The notes below the pieces were generated by a model. It had not been told where the DNA came from, did no database searches, and saw only the letters and a list, made by a program, of their open reading frames with translations. 64,000 bases of DNA from Phalacrocorax aristotelis (Eukaryota; Chordata; Aves; Suliformes; Phalacrocoracidae). Within the stretch, counting starts at the first letter, position 1. Each line of letters opens with the position of its first letter. The translations under genes were made by a program, and so were the position numbers. Below are positions 51,492 to 64,000 of the stretch, piece by piece. Location of the stretch: the NCBI RefSeq assembly GCF_949628215.1, contig NC_134283.1, positions 23,972,975-24,036,974 of the forward strand, written 5' to 3'.

Positions 51492-54400
51492 TCACTGCTG
51501 GGAAAACAGCTTCAAGTATGAAGGGAACAAAAAACCCGTCTCCATGTACTAAAAGCAAACAGTGTGAGTTTTTATCTTAGGTAGAGTACCACAAACCTCA
51601 TAGACTGGAGACAGATCCTGTCTCCTCTATGGTAACCTTACTATTTTTCCTCCCTCCAGATTGCAGTTGTCCATGTCTGTGCTATCCCTTAAACAGTGAG
51701 GCTGACAATCAAAGTCAAATTCAGAGGCAAATTCTAACATCTGGAGTTCCTAAAGAAGTTCTTCAGCACTTTCTGAAGTGCTAAGATGTGCAAGTTAAAG
51801 GATCCATCAAAGGAGGAAGAAGCCAGAAGCAGACTTAGAGTCAAATGTTTAATAACTTTCCAAGAGTGAGTATTACTTCCATATTTAGAGCATATATAAA
51901 ATAAGAGATGGAAAACAAGGAAAGAAAAAAGATTGGTATCTTCAAGAGGGCACACTTAACCCCATAATTTCTGTTGAATCCCCTCTTCGGCAGCACAGTG
52001 GCCACTTTGAGCAACACCTCTGTGCAACACAAGATCAGATACCAGGCCACTTGCAGTGTTTAAGCTCAGCACTTTTAGCTAGGAAAACTGATTCTGTACA
52101 ACTTGCACACCAACAACATAGTCCCAGACCTGTTACATGGTTAACTGTGTCCTGTCCAGAAGATGGATACCAGATGAATCAAAGTTACCCTAGGCAAGGT
52201 GAGCTGATCTAAAACTTGGTCTCAGCAGGGCCTTCTCTTCCACCTGCTTTTGTTTTCCAACTGACCCCAAACATCTCTCACATCTCTTCCCAACATGGTG
52301 TTATTGCTGGACAGAGCAGGGAGAAGAAAGGAGACACATATTAGATTCAGCAGCACAAAGACAACTGTACTGGGAGGGCTCCAAGCATTTCCCAGATACC
52401 CCCAGGAGACTGCTATAGCCCAGAAGGTAGTGACAGGTTCCTCAGAGGTGTTACCTACTGTTAACACTGCCTTCTACCTCCCACTAAGATCAGACCCAAT
52501 ATCCTCCCTCAGCTCCTTGAAATTTTGCCCAGGAATCTTCTCTGCTAAAATAAGCATCTGCACTGGGACAGGCTGGCCCTGGCAAAGAAGGTGCTTCCTC
52601 ACAAGCCTCAAGACTGCTGCCAATATGCCAGGGACTCTGCTGCCATCACCATAAGAACAGAGCTCAGCATCTCCTCCTGCTGGGCAGCTACAACCTTGTC
52701 TATCCCCTCCCCACCTCATAGCATGGGGCAGGGAAGAGATCAAGGGGAGTAAATTTGGACTAGAGGGACACAAACAGCATCTCTCCTAGAAGATAAGTGT
52801 GGAGCTGCAGCTAGCCCTGAAGAGCAAAGCTGCTGTGCTGAGTCACAGCTGAAAGCTCCAGAGAGATGCCGGGAGGCTGCCACCCTGCCCAGAGTCCTTC
52901 AACATGCATGGGAAGGACATGGGGAGCAGCTGCACAGCTCACCCTGCTCCTAGATGGGAATGACAACTTCCAGGCTTTCCTGCCAAAACACAAGGCACCC
53001 CTGACAGTCTGCTCACCCTGGCAACGATGAGGGCGGTCCCTGGCTGACGGCCAAAGCTGGTAAGAGCTCTGCTGCTAGAAGAAACTCTGGATTGTGAAGG
53101 CAGCGGGAGGAGAAAGAGGAATGCTAGCCTGGCCCAGCTGCTCCTTGCCCATCCCCCTTGCCCACAGCTAGCTCACCTTGGCCTTGTTCTGAACAGGTAG
53201 ATATAGCTTGAACTCAGCTGGGAGCTCATCCTCTGAGTAGAGTCGGTCAGAGAAATACACCCGTCGGATGCGACAGTTGGCATGGATCTGCGAGTCAAAA
53301 CAAAGAGTCAGTCCATTTTCCATATGCTCTTTCCACATCCAGCTTTGCTGTCATGCAGCAGCCTGGATACCTTGGCTCAGCAGCTGGAGAAGAGACCTCA
53401 CTGTCTCTCTGGGGGACAGGGCATCGGAGAAGAAACGCTGGCCCATGCTCTCTGCTTTGCATTAGGTGCTCTCTCCAGTGATGCAAGCTGGCACAAGAGA
53501 TTTGTCCAAGCTCTGGCATCTCTGAAAACTGAGATCTGCCTTAGTTGCTTATAGGGTTCTTTGCTGTGAACCCACCTCTGCTTCTCTACTGGTATCAACA
53601 TTTGCCAGAACACTCTCAGCCTCCTCCACTTTTAACACTCCCTCTCCAGGGCCTCCCTGAGGTCAGGAATGAGCCTGTCCAGTCTACGCTGCCTCCACTA
53701 CCAGCCAACAGCAAAGGAGTCGCTCCAGTCCCCCTCATGGGTACATGAGAAGGCAGATGTTTCCCAGTTGACTGCCTGCTCATCTCAGGGCAACCCCACA
53801 AGGAACTGCAGCAGTCCCATCATACTAAGGAACAGGCATGCCCTGCACGCAGGCATCCCTCCAAATAACGCATGCCACCAGACACAGCAAACATGAATTC
53901 CTAGCATATGGAACAAGTTTCATGTCCTCAGCAGGAACACACACTGCATCAGCTCTGGTCCAAGGGGCTCGGTGAAGGCAAGGTCACTCCACCTGTACTA
54001 GGAAATGGGCTTGCCCATAACACCCCAGATCTTTACCAGCCAGGCTCCCACTTGGCCAGTCACTGTCTGGTGTATCTGGACAGTTAGGTAGCACACAGCT
54101 AATTCCAGCTAATAAGCTGGAGCTAATAAAGAGACCTCCACCCAGCAGGACGAAGAGTTCCCTGGCATGCCGCAGGCAACTTCAGGTGGACTGCAACTCT
54201 TACCCTAACTGACAGCAAGCAAAAGAAAAGAGATGAAGTGGGCTCCTTTTTCCCAGTCTAGTCCAGTGAAGCGAGGCAGCACCAGGATCTCTGCCCTTGC
54301 TCTGCAGAGAGCAGAACTGGCAAAGTAACCAGTCAGGGTTAAACCCGGATTCCCAATCTACAGCAAGGCTGTCCCAGCCAGCAGAAACACTACCAACACC

Positions 54401-56220
54401 GGACACACAGGACATGCCTGCTTCTCACCTGAACTCTCAGGGTCTCGATGTAATTTGTCCCGTAAGCCCGGCGTGTGAAGTCTGACAGGTTGAACTGAAT
54501 TTGGTTCCAGCCGTCGTCCAGCCGCATGGGCATGGTGCAGATGAAGGGCTTCACCCGAGTGGTGCTCTGGTAGTTACTTGCCCGGAAACGCCGCCGTACA
54601 TTCTTATCATCCAGCACCTGGGGCAAGGAAGGAAGGCTACTGATCCAGGCATCAGGGCACCCCCCCAGCTCCCCAAGACAGCAGCTGTTCTAGGCTCAGG
54701 CTTTACCTGCCTCAGAGAGGGCTCTCCTACTCCCACCCCTCTGTTTCGTAGCAGAAGTGTTTCTAACACAGGAAACAGACCCATTTTCAGGAACAGCAAT
54801 TATGTGCTCATGAGCTGACTGACACCCCCACAGCAGAAGACCTGACACATCACATGGCCAGAAAAGCAAAACTGTTTTGGGGACCACATGCTGCCTGGGA
54901 CAAGTCCCACAGTAAGTCTGCGGGCTCCCTGGCACCTTCCTCACTGGTCCCTGGAGGGGCCTCCCCACTGCATGCTCCTCACCTGCACTTCAAAAGTGAA
55001 GTATTTCTTCAGGTTCTTGATGATCATCACTAGGAAAGGTAGTTTGATGCCCAAGGTCTTCTTTGGGTCAGCAGGGCACGTGATGTACGTGGTACTGAGA
55101 GGGACAGAACAATGCTTTAGGATCTCACGTGGCACAAAACAGACAGCCAGAGTCCCAAGTCTCTCCCTTGACCTAAAGCAGTCTTGGAGGACTGCTCATA
55201 AGATCATAAGATCTCAGCAACAACCAGGGCTTCCTGCAAGAGGAGGGAGAGTTTCAGAGGTAGTTGCAGGGAGAACGAGATAAAAGGCCCAAAGAATGCA
55301 TTTCAAATCCCACCTTTCTCACCCAGGGCATGAAAAAACACCTTCCTGGACAGCTTCACCTCCCCAGTTTCAAGGCCGTATCAGTGCTGTTTCTTAACGC
55401 AACCTCCTCCTACCATTGACTGAACAGGTAGAGCCCTCCAGAGAACAGCAGAGGCCCTGTGTGCTCTATATGGCTGGGAAAACCGAGGTCATGAGCCCTA
55501 GAAGTAGACGTCATGCCTGGCAAGTTCTGTATCAACACATCCTGGGAGGAAGAGAAGTGTTGGCTCAGCCTGCCTGCAGGAGAGGAGTCTCTGCTGCCCT
55601 TATAAGGAGCACCCTGCTCTGAATCACCCCTGGAGAAGACTTGGAGACTCTGAACCCGCTCATGGAGCCGGTGCCTCTCTCCCTGGTCGATGGAGACGAG
55701 GTTGCTAAGTGAAGCACCATAAGCAATTCCCCTCATAAATCTCCCTTTAATCTTCCTGATGTCAGGAGAGCAGCAGAGCAGGCCTAAGACAATAAAAGAT
55801 GCAGAAGGCAGCTCTGCTTTCTCAGTAATTGGCAGCACTGACTGGGGACCAGCTATCAAATACAACTTTTTATCTCCAAGTAATGGAAGAATAATGGGAC
55901 TTTTTTTTTTATCCCTTAGCCCCACTGAGGATGAGAGTTCTACAAGCACATACATGGAAAAGCACAGTACAATGCCACAGAGTGGTATCAGTGATCTGAC
56001 CCAAGATCATATTCTTCAATTTATTGACAAAGAGGTTGCAGTAGAGTCTGAAGGAGGCACCTGCTGAGCACTGACATCTTTCACTCTGCTCCAGGGCCAA
56101 ACCCTCAGGGCACACTAGGGCAGAAGATGCCTTCTCCTACCTGACATTAGTTCCTTCGATCTCCAACACCAGCGACTGAATGTCATTGTCAGTGATTCGC
56201 TTGATGTGGCCATTGCGCAC
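51492..56220 (-). CDS. CFAP20: CFAP20, cilia and flagella associated protein 20 (exons 2-6; exon 1 outside window)
   Basis: CFAP20 is a conserved axonemal inner-junction protein that links A- and B-tubules; it is also called C16orf80/GTL3/BUG22. Exons: 56220-56141 ([20 protein letters not shown]), 55094-54983 ([20 protein letters not shown]), 54617-54429 ([20 protein letters not shown]), 53287-53177 ([20 protein letters not shown] to PVQNKAK), and a terminal exon at 51497-51492 that encodes only Gln plus TGA after the acceptor GCTGTTTTCCCAG. This reproduces the 193-residue family protein from about residue 29 to the end, nearly identical to human. Exon 1, encoding [20 protein letters not shown], was not found up to base 64000 and must lie further upstream. 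If the last intron were retained, the protein would end VS instead of Q. Confidence 0.95.
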
Positions 56221-58684
56221 CTGGAAGAACAGTGGGGCAGACAGCATAGACATTACTTGAGAGGGAAAGAAGAGGCGCCCACAGCTCCACTGAGAGGGGG
56301 AAAAAGATCCCAGGAGGACCCATGGAGTTCCCTTGGCTCCTACTGTCCTGGACATCGCTGTTTCCAAGGCTTTGATCACCACCCCAGAGTGCCAGGACTC
56401 CAAGCAAGAGTTTATAGCCCGGCATGCTGCATGGACACCAAATGCAAGACTTCAATCTATCAAAATATGCTACAATGAAAACAAGTGACTCAGGCCTCAT
56501 GTTAGAGGCCCAAATAAACAAGCATAGAAGTGTCAGAGCAAGATCAAACTAGAGTGAGATAAGGGGTAAAAACAAGTACAAGCAATACAGGGGCAAGCAA
56601 AGGGAGCCACCAGACAGCCACCAAGGGATCTTAGTCTCTACTGCTGGGCATGGCTGACTGCCTCTGTGGAAGAACAGCACCAGATGAGACCTTGGTTAAG
56701 ATTCTTCATCATTATAGCGCATGCAAGTGCAGAGCCGTTTGCCTGCTCTGCAGAGGGGCGCGGGGATTTTGCTACTTGGGTGCAGCCAACTCCCCACAGA
56801 GCTCAGGGAGGCTAGGGCTGGAACCAGGAGCCAACACAAATTCATTTTTCTCCACGAGCAACATGGCTGAATCCCAAGGTCTGAGGATTTATTTTTTTAA
56901 TGAAGCAGCCCACTTTCCACCAAATTTATCTCCATTTAAAAGGCACTTTTGCTAATTAAGACCTCTCCTCTTCCCCAGTGCTAGACCAGTGAATTGCAAT
57001 GGTATTTCTGACTCCATGAATTAATTTCTTTAGCATCTATCACCACTACTAATCTATAGGGTACATTAAGCTGCTAATGGGATTGTTCCAGTCATAAGTT
57101 ACAAAGTTATTTACAGGCTTAGCAATTCATCTTCAAAGTTCATTTCCTCAGAGGACCCTACCTGGGGGGTGTTGCTGCCTACATTTGCTGGAAGAAAGAG
57201 ATAAGCCCTGTGAGCAGCCCACCTCCCTGTCCTGTCTCTTCACTAAGCAGTTTCAAGAAATCTCAGCCTGGATCACCCAGCTGCTGCTGCTGAGCATGTG
57301 AGTACAGCTCACCTAGCCCGGCTGCTCTTAATTCTGCTTCAAGCCCACACAGATGTTTCCAGAAAACATTAAGCTCAGAGAGAGGATCCTTACAGGAAAA
57401 CCATATCTCCCCTTTGCATCAAATGCAACTGCCATGAATTTATATTTGAAGCAGCAATTGGCATACGGGAAGTTAAATCCTGGAAGCCACAGGGATACAG
57501 CACATGGGCTTAACACCGGGAGATATAACCCTGCCTAAGCAGGTGACAGTAGTGTACAACAAAGCCTGCCTCCACGCCATGTAGGACAGCTTTCACCAAG
57601 GGTAGCTTATGGCTCCACAGAGGGGAGATGGTTCAGGTTTAGGTTTCTCTGGAGAGGACAGTAGCAGAGAAAACAGCTAAGCATGCTTTAAACCAATTAG
57701 TCAGCAGTGTTTCTATCTGCAACCAGCTCCCCTTCCTTAGCGTGTGAAGGTTTTCCTTCCCCAGATTACAGGGACAATGAAAAGCAACTCTTCTCCCTCA
57801 GCATTGCCAGAAACAGGATGAAAGACAGCAGGAAAGAGAGGAGATAAGTACAAAACAGGGCCAGACTGCGGCCGAGCCCTTCCTCCCAGTCCCACCTAGC
57901 TCGGTATAAGTTTCTGTGAGCTGCACTACCGCCCAGCTGCATGGAGGTGGAGGCCAGGTCACACAGGCACCCTTCCACACAAAAGTCAGCCTGTCTGCAC
58001 ATGCCTGCAGCCAGCACTGGCAGGACAGACACACAGACATTTGGAACATGACATCCAGCACCAGCTGGATCAGAAGTCCAAGCAGCCTTGCCGTTTCGGT
58101 AAGATAAGGCTGAATGACATCAGAAGCACTCACTGCCAATGGGGGCTCAAAGCACTGCTCTCCAGAACTCGGTAGTGCCGAAGCCCCAGCTTGGCCCCTC
58201 GGCTCGCTGCAAAGCCCGGTCCCCACTGGAGGCTGAGCTCACCTCCTGCCTGCGTCGGGGACCACCTCCCTGATGGAGGACACATTTTGGTCACAGCCAG
58301 AGGAACACTTCTCTTCCCCTGCCAGCTCTGGGGGTCCCTTCCCAATGGCCTCGCACAGACCAAGAGGTGACCTCTGGCTCCATCAGGAACAGATGTGTCC
58401 TGATGGACATCACCATCATCCACCAGCCCTGCGCTCACAGTGGCTACTCAGTAAGAGGTCCTAGTCTTCAGGGGCTCTCCCCTGCCTCACAGAAGATCAA
58501 AAAGAGATGATTTCAGAAAATTTTAGAAATCTAAACAAAACAGTACACATTTCTGCTTGGCCAGTATTTTCGAGCCATCTTAAGCCTAAGAAGGTGGATA
58601 TTTGAAGCTGGAAAAAAGGGTAATAGCCCTCTTAGAAAACAAAAGTTCTTCAAATGCCTAATATCCTCTGAATCAGGATAACAG
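56221..58684 (-). other. CFAP20: CFAP20 intron 1 (3' part)
   Basis: Between CFAP20 exon 2 and the CR1 element I see no coding block, no CpG island and no recognised repeat. Confidence 0.5.
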
Positions 58685-61600
58685 GGAATCATAGAATCAG
58701 AATCGTTAAGGTTGGAAAAGACCCTTAAGATCTTCGAGTCCAACCACCAACCTATCACTGCCAAGTCCACCACTAAACCATATCCTCAAGCACCACATCT
58801 ACCCTTCTTTTAAATACCTCCAGGGATGGAGACTCAACCACCTCCCTGGGCAGCCTGTTCCAATGCCTGACAACCCTTTCAGTGAAGAAGTTTTTCCTAA
58901 TATCCAATCTAAACTTCCCCTGCTGCAGCTTGAGGCCATTTCCTCTCGTCCTATTGCTTGTTACTAGGGAGAAGAGACCGACCCCCGCCTCACTACAACC
59001 GCCTTTCAGGTAGTTGTAGAGAACGATGAGGTCTCCCCTCAGCCTCCTCTTCCCCAGGCTAAACAACCTCAGCTCCCTCAGCTGCTCCTCATAAGACTTG
59101 TTCTCTAGACCCTTCACCAGCTTCGTTGCCCTTCTCTGGACACGCTCCAGCACCTCAATGTCCTTCTTGTAGTGAGGGGCCCAAAACTGCACACAGTACT
59201 CGAGGTGCGGCCTCACCAGCGCCGAGGACAGGGGCACAATCACCTCCCTGCTCCTGCTGGCCACACTATTCCCGATACAAGCCAGGATGCCATTGGCCTT
59301 CTTGGCCGCCTGAGCACGCTGTTGGCTCCTGTTCAGCCGGCTGTTAACCAGCACCCCCAGGTCCTTTTCCTCCAAGGCAGCTCTCCAGCCACTCCTCCCC
59401 AAGCCTGTAGCATTGCATGGGGTTGTTGTGACCCAAGTGCAGGACCCGGCACTTGGCCTTGTTGAATCTCATACCGCTGGCTCCGGCCCAACAATCCAGC
59501 CTGTCCAGGCCCCTCTGTAGGGCCTTCCTGCCCTCCAGCAGATCAACACTTCCACCCAGCTTGGTGTCACCTGCAAACTTACTGAGGGTGCACTCAACCC
59601 CCTCATCCAGATCATCAGTGAAGATATTGAACAGGACCGGCCCCAACACTGAGCCCTGGGGAACACCACTTGTGACTGGCCGCCAACCGGAGTTGACTCC
59701 ATTCACCACCACTCTCTGGGCTCGGCCGTCCAGCCAGTTTAAAAACTGGCGCAGGGTGCACTTGTCCAAACCGTGAGCAGCCAGCTTCTCCAGGAGAATG
59801 CTGTGGGAGACAGTGTCAAAGGCCTTACTAAAGTCCAAGTAGACAACGTCCACAGCCTTCCCCTCATCCACTAAGCGGGTCACCTTATCATAGAAGGAGA
59901 CCAGGTTAGTGAGGCAGGACCTCCCTTTCATACACCCATGCTGGCTGAGCCCGATCCCCTGGTGTCCCGCAAGCGCTGCGTAATGTGATTCAAGACGGTC
60001 TGCTCCATGACCTTTCCCGGCACCAAGGTCAGGCTGACAGGCCTTAGTTTCCCCGATCCTCCTTCCGACCCTTCTTGTACAGGGGCGTCACAATCACTAG
60101 CTTCCAGTTGTGTGGGACCTCCCCGGTTGACCAGGACTGCTGATAAATGATGGAGAGTGGCTTGGCGAGCTCCTCTGCCAGCTCCTTCAGTGTCCTTAGG
60201 TGGATCCCATCCGGCCCCATGGACTTGTGAACATCCAGGTGAAGGAGCAAGTCAGTGACTGCCACCTCTCCAACAACTGGGACTTCATTCCGCATACTAT
60301 CTCCATCTCCCTGCACAGGGGCCTGACAACCCTGAGGATGACCAGTCTGACCAGACTGAGGCAAAGAAAGCATTAGGTACCTCAGCCTTCTCCTCATCTT
60401 TCCTGGCAAGGTTAGCTTCTGCATCCAACAAAGGAGGGAGATTCTCCCTGGCCCTCCTTTTGTCACTGATGTATTTATAAAAACATTTTTTGTTATCTTT
60501 AACGGTGGCGGCCAGTTTAAGTTCCAGCTGGCCCTTCGCCTTCCTAATCTTTTCCCTGCATAACCTCACAACATCCTTGTAGTCCTCCTGAGTCCCCTGC
60601 CCCGTCTTCCAAAGGCAGTAAGCTCTCCTTTTTTTCTTGAGTTCCAGCCAAAGCTCCCTACTCAGCCAAGCCGGTCTTCTTCCCCACCTACTCGACTTAC
60701 GGCACATGGGGACGGCCTGCTCCTGTGCATTTGAGACTTCCTTCTTTAATAACATCCAGCCTTCCTGGACTCCTTTGCCCTTCAGGACTGCCTCCCAAGG
60801 GACTCTGTTAACCAGACTCCTTAATAATCCAAAGTCTGCCCTTCTGAAGTCCAGGGTAGTGGTTTTGCTGACCTTCTTCCTTACTCCTCCAAGAATCAAA
60901 AACTCTATCATGTCATGGTCGCTGAGCCCAAGACGGCCTCCAACCACCACATCACCCACCAGGCCTTCTCTGTTCGTAAACAGCAGGTCCAGCAGGGCAC
61001 CTCCCCTGGTTGGCTCACTTAACTTCCTGACACACCTGGTATCTCCCACAGACTCCAGGAACCTCCGAGACTGCTTTCTCTCCGCTGTGTTGTATTCCCA
61101 GCAGATATCTGGTAAGTCAAAGTCTCCCACGAGAACTAGGGCTAGAGATTGAGAGACTTCAGCCAACTGCTTGCAGAGTACTTCATCTGTCTCCTCATCC
61201 TGGTTGGGTGGTCTATAAAAGACTCCCACCAGGATGTCTCCCTTATCGGCCTTCCCCCTGACCCTTGCCCATAAGCACTCAACCTTATCATTACTGTCAT
61301 TGAGTTCTAGACTGTCAAAACACTCTCTAAAACACAAGGCTACCCCCCTCCACCTCTCCTTCCTTGCCTGTCCCTTCTAAAGAGTTTGTAGCCATCCATT
61401 GCAGCGCTCCAGTTGTGCGAGTCATCCCACCACGTTGCCGTGATGGCAACCACATCATAGTCTCCCTGATGCACAATGGCTTCCAGCTCCTCCTGTTTAT
61501 TGCCCATGCTGCCTGCATTGGCATAAATGCACTTCAATTATCCATTGATCTCTTTTCCAACACAGGCATGCCACCCCTAGGCTCATTATTCCTAGCAAGC

Positions 61601-61830
61601 CTGGTTTTATCCCCTTCTCCCTTCATATCTAGTTTAAAGCCCTCTCAACGTGGCCTGCTAATTCCCGAGCCAGAATCCTTTTCTCCCTTTGTGACAGGTG
61701 AACCCCATCTGTCTCCAGCAGGCCTGGTGCCATGTAAACTGCCCCATGATCAAAAAAAACAAAATTCCACCACTGGCACCAGCCTCTGAGCCACGTGTTA
61801 ATGAGACGGGAAGTTACCTGCTGTCTAAAG
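58685..61830 (-). mobile_element. CR1 LINE, long 5'-truncated copy
   Basis: The element reads on the minus strand. The end of ORF1 (DGVHLSQREKRILARELAGH) is near 61740-61640. ORF2 then starts about 61537 with the endonuclease domain (YANAGSMGNKQEELEAIVHQ; VLVGDFDLPDICWEYN; GLSDHDMIEF), continues with reverse transcriptase ([56 protein letters not shown]) and ends with [20 protein letters not shown]. The 3' UTR ends in ATTCTGATTCTATGATTC at about 58685. ORF2 is broken into at least four frame blocks (61537-61340, 61337-60297, 60466-60044 and 59931-58773 with a further shift near 59400). The RT active-site motif reads FAGD instead of FADD. It is about 3.1 kb of roughly 4.5 kb and lies in the inferred first intron of CFAP20. 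It is dead, but recent enough for easy reading. Confidence 0.92.
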
Positions 61831-64000
61831 ACAAACTGAAAAACAAACTGGAAAAGCTTTTTTTTGCAGACTCAAACCTCAGATCTCACAGGGTTTGGAG
61901 GGAACAGCAGCTTCACAGACATTTGTGTCTGAACACATATTTCTTATGCTGCTGTTGCTGCTAGCAACATCAGTCAAACATAACAAAGACCAGAGGAAAA
62001 GCAGCAAGGAGCAATCCTCCCCAGGCCCAGCTGCCCACCCACTGGCGGATGGGTTACCATGGTCCGAGGCCGACCTCTGGAGGCTCGCTCCCGCATTGTT
62101 GCTGGCCGCCCCGTCATTAGGCAATGGATTTGTGCCAGCAGCAGCAAGCTGAAACACAGCCAGCACCATTGCCCAGACTACCATAGGCATAGGTACGCCC
62201 TCGCCTCAGGACAAGCCAGCACTTCTCAAAGCCAGTGGTGGGTGCAGAACAGGCAAGAGGCCCTTGTGCCACAGCAAAACAAGAGGCAAGAGCAGGAGGT
62301 ACCTGGCTCCACTGAAGTGCTGGGTGCACATAGGTTTGGGGAGGAGGAGCGAGCAGCATGGACTGCTATATTCAAGATGCAGAGATCTGGAGCAACCCAG
62401 ACAAGGATGCTGTGCTAGAGAACCAAAGGAGGGTCCCCAGAGTAACACATCAGAGAAGGGCTGCCAGAGAGGACCCTGTCACAGCATTCACAGGGACTTG
62501 ATTCTGGCAGCATTCGTCAGAGAAACTGCTATCTGCATCTTGGTGGCAGAACACACATATGACATTCAGACAGGTATTGAACACTAGCTGACCTCATGTC
62601 CTCCCAACAGCATTTGAAGTTGCTAACGATATTCTGCGTTGACACATCAGCAGAAGGAATATGGAGAAATTAGCGAGAAGATTGATAGGTTTGACAAGTT
62701 TCACCAAACCATTCCCATCTGCTCTGCAGAAAAGCATCAGCAAGTCCCGTGGAGACGGGCCAGCATCCATGCATTGGCGGGAGGACCATGGTGGCAGGAC
62801 ACTACAGGAATAAACAGAGGACTCTGAACAACAAAGTGCTGGAAGGCAAACAGAAAACACCTTGCAAACAGGTCTCCAAACCAGCCATGTGCAGCGCTAG
62901 AAGGCAGGAGAAGAGAGCACAGCCCAGTAGTTACCAGTTCTCTGCGGATGAGGCTGAAGGAGGAACCTCTTCCTGCAGGGATGGTGGGACAGTCACCACA
63001 CTCCTCCTGAGGCCTGGACACTTCAGTCCTGCTAGAGTCCCCTGGGACAGCATGCTGGTAGCAAGGACAGATTGGGCTTTGCAGGGTTTGCTGCCAAGGC
63101 CTGCCCAGAGCTTGCCCACAGCCCCTGAGGGAGAAGTGTGAGGAGGGAAGGACTGTATCCTACTACTTAGAGGGTGGTTACAAATGCTCACAACAAGAAA
63201 AGGCTTGCAGTGCCCCACCTCTACACCTGTATCATATGAATAAGTCTCTACCTCACACTGTCTCCATAAGCACAAGCAGCGTGCATCCTACTAGGGCCAA
63301 ACAAGAAATGGTTTTCCCTATCTCACAAAAGCTTGAGATTCCTGAAGAGCTAAAAAAAAACCCATCAACATCTGCTGCTACTTTTTGCAAAGATAAGAGA
63401 GTCCTCATTAGGACAATGAATCCAGTAACTGGGGCATTCACCTAGGACAAGGGAGAACATCAAATCCCTTGTTTGCAACTCTCACCAAAACTACAGATGC
63501 ATTTCATGCACCCTTGAAGAGAGCAGTGATCACTTATTGCAAAGTTTTGGTTGCTTTCCCCCCTTCCAGAAACTCCGACCCTAACCCTCTTCTGTGGCAA
63601 TGCCAGAGTTGGAACATTCCTGGGATGTCTGGGTTTGGACAGATCACTATTTTCCAATAAACAAACAAACCTACTGGAAAAATCCCTCACTGTTTCTGGA
63701 CATTTACTCACTTCTTGAACGTGCTGCCCAAGCCAGACACCAGCCTGTCCCTCTGCTACGCCTGGCAGGTTCTTGCATTGAGCCAAAGAGGCTTCAGCAG
63801 CAGCTTAGCACCTTTGCAGAGCTGCACAGGTACCCCACTGATGGGAAACGAATGGGTCTGTGCTGCCTGTCCCTCATCCCACAACTTGTAAATGCTCACG
63901 CAAGCCCACCACGGTCAAACACCACCGCTGTCTGCTGAAGTGCCTTGAAGGCTTTCATTCCTGCTGAAACTATGAGAGATACAGGTTAGTTTCAAGCACA
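61831..64000 (-). other. CFAP20: Sequence upstream of CR1, presumed CFAP20 intron 1
   Basis: No CpG island, no CFAP20 first exon and no other recognisable gene. The open frames here are short and lack splice context. It is assigned to CFAP20 intron 1 only because exon 1 has not been reached. Confidence 0.35.

Noticed and set aside
58015-58060. ATGTTC on the minus strand as CFAP20 exon 1
   Set aside because: It continues MFQMSVCLS, not [10 protein letters not shown], and lacks the expected donor and CpG context.

Overview
The window looks like bird nuclear DNA. Three things support this: CR1 LINE copies with the characteristic 3' end (ATTCTATGATTCTA-like), an avian-type solo LTR, and compact GC-rich vertebrate genes in the order CNGB1 - ZNF319 - USB1 - MMP15 - CFAP20. 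That is the order I know from human 16q21. Human TEPP, expected between CNGB1 and ZNF319, was not recognised. All gene models were built by reading splice sites and reading-frame phase from the sequence; no transcript or database was available.

Layout. (1) 137-17702, minus strand: the 5' part of CNGB1, the rod cyclic-nucleotide-gated channel beta subunit. It runs from the start codon through 23 phase-compatible coding exons (about 666 residues) and stops just before the first transmembrane segment; the channel core lies before base 1. The N-terminus carries four GARP-type Trp/Gln-Pro repeats, and the last exons carry the calmodulin-binding helix. A separate ATG exon at 6189-6411 fits as an alternative first exon for a short, GARP-less channel. 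(2) 17703-28977: mostly unassigned. It holds eight open minus-strand blocks between 18.8 and 23.1 kb that could be exons of an unrecognised gene, plus the probable 3' UTR of ZNF319 with a CR1 fragment. (3) 28978-33080, minus: ZNF319, a single-coding-exon C2H2 zinc-finger protein whose non-coding first exon lies in a CpG island. (4) 33427-37784, plus: USB1 (U6 snRNA 3' exonuclease), 7 exons, divergent from ZNF319 and sharing its CpG-island promoter; a solo LTR sits in one intron. (5) 40069-44573, plus: MMP15 (MT2-MMP), 10 exons with its own CpG island. (6) 45.2-49.9 kb: convergent intergenic DNA with an 18-bp minisatellite. (7) 51492-56220, minus: CFAP20 exons 2-6. Exon 1 is not in the window and should lie beyond 64000; a 3.1-kb CR1 LINE lies upstream, within the inferred first intron.

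The genes are unrelated in pathway: phototransduction channel, transcription-factor-like zinc-finger protein, spliceosomal RNA processing, membrane matrix metalloprotease and axonemal inner-junction protein. They form a conserved neighbourhood rather than a functional cluster. The points most worth a second look are the CNGB1 alternative first exon, the bird version of the GARP region with its unfamiliar linker exons, and the uncharacterised exon-like blocks upstream of CNGB1.
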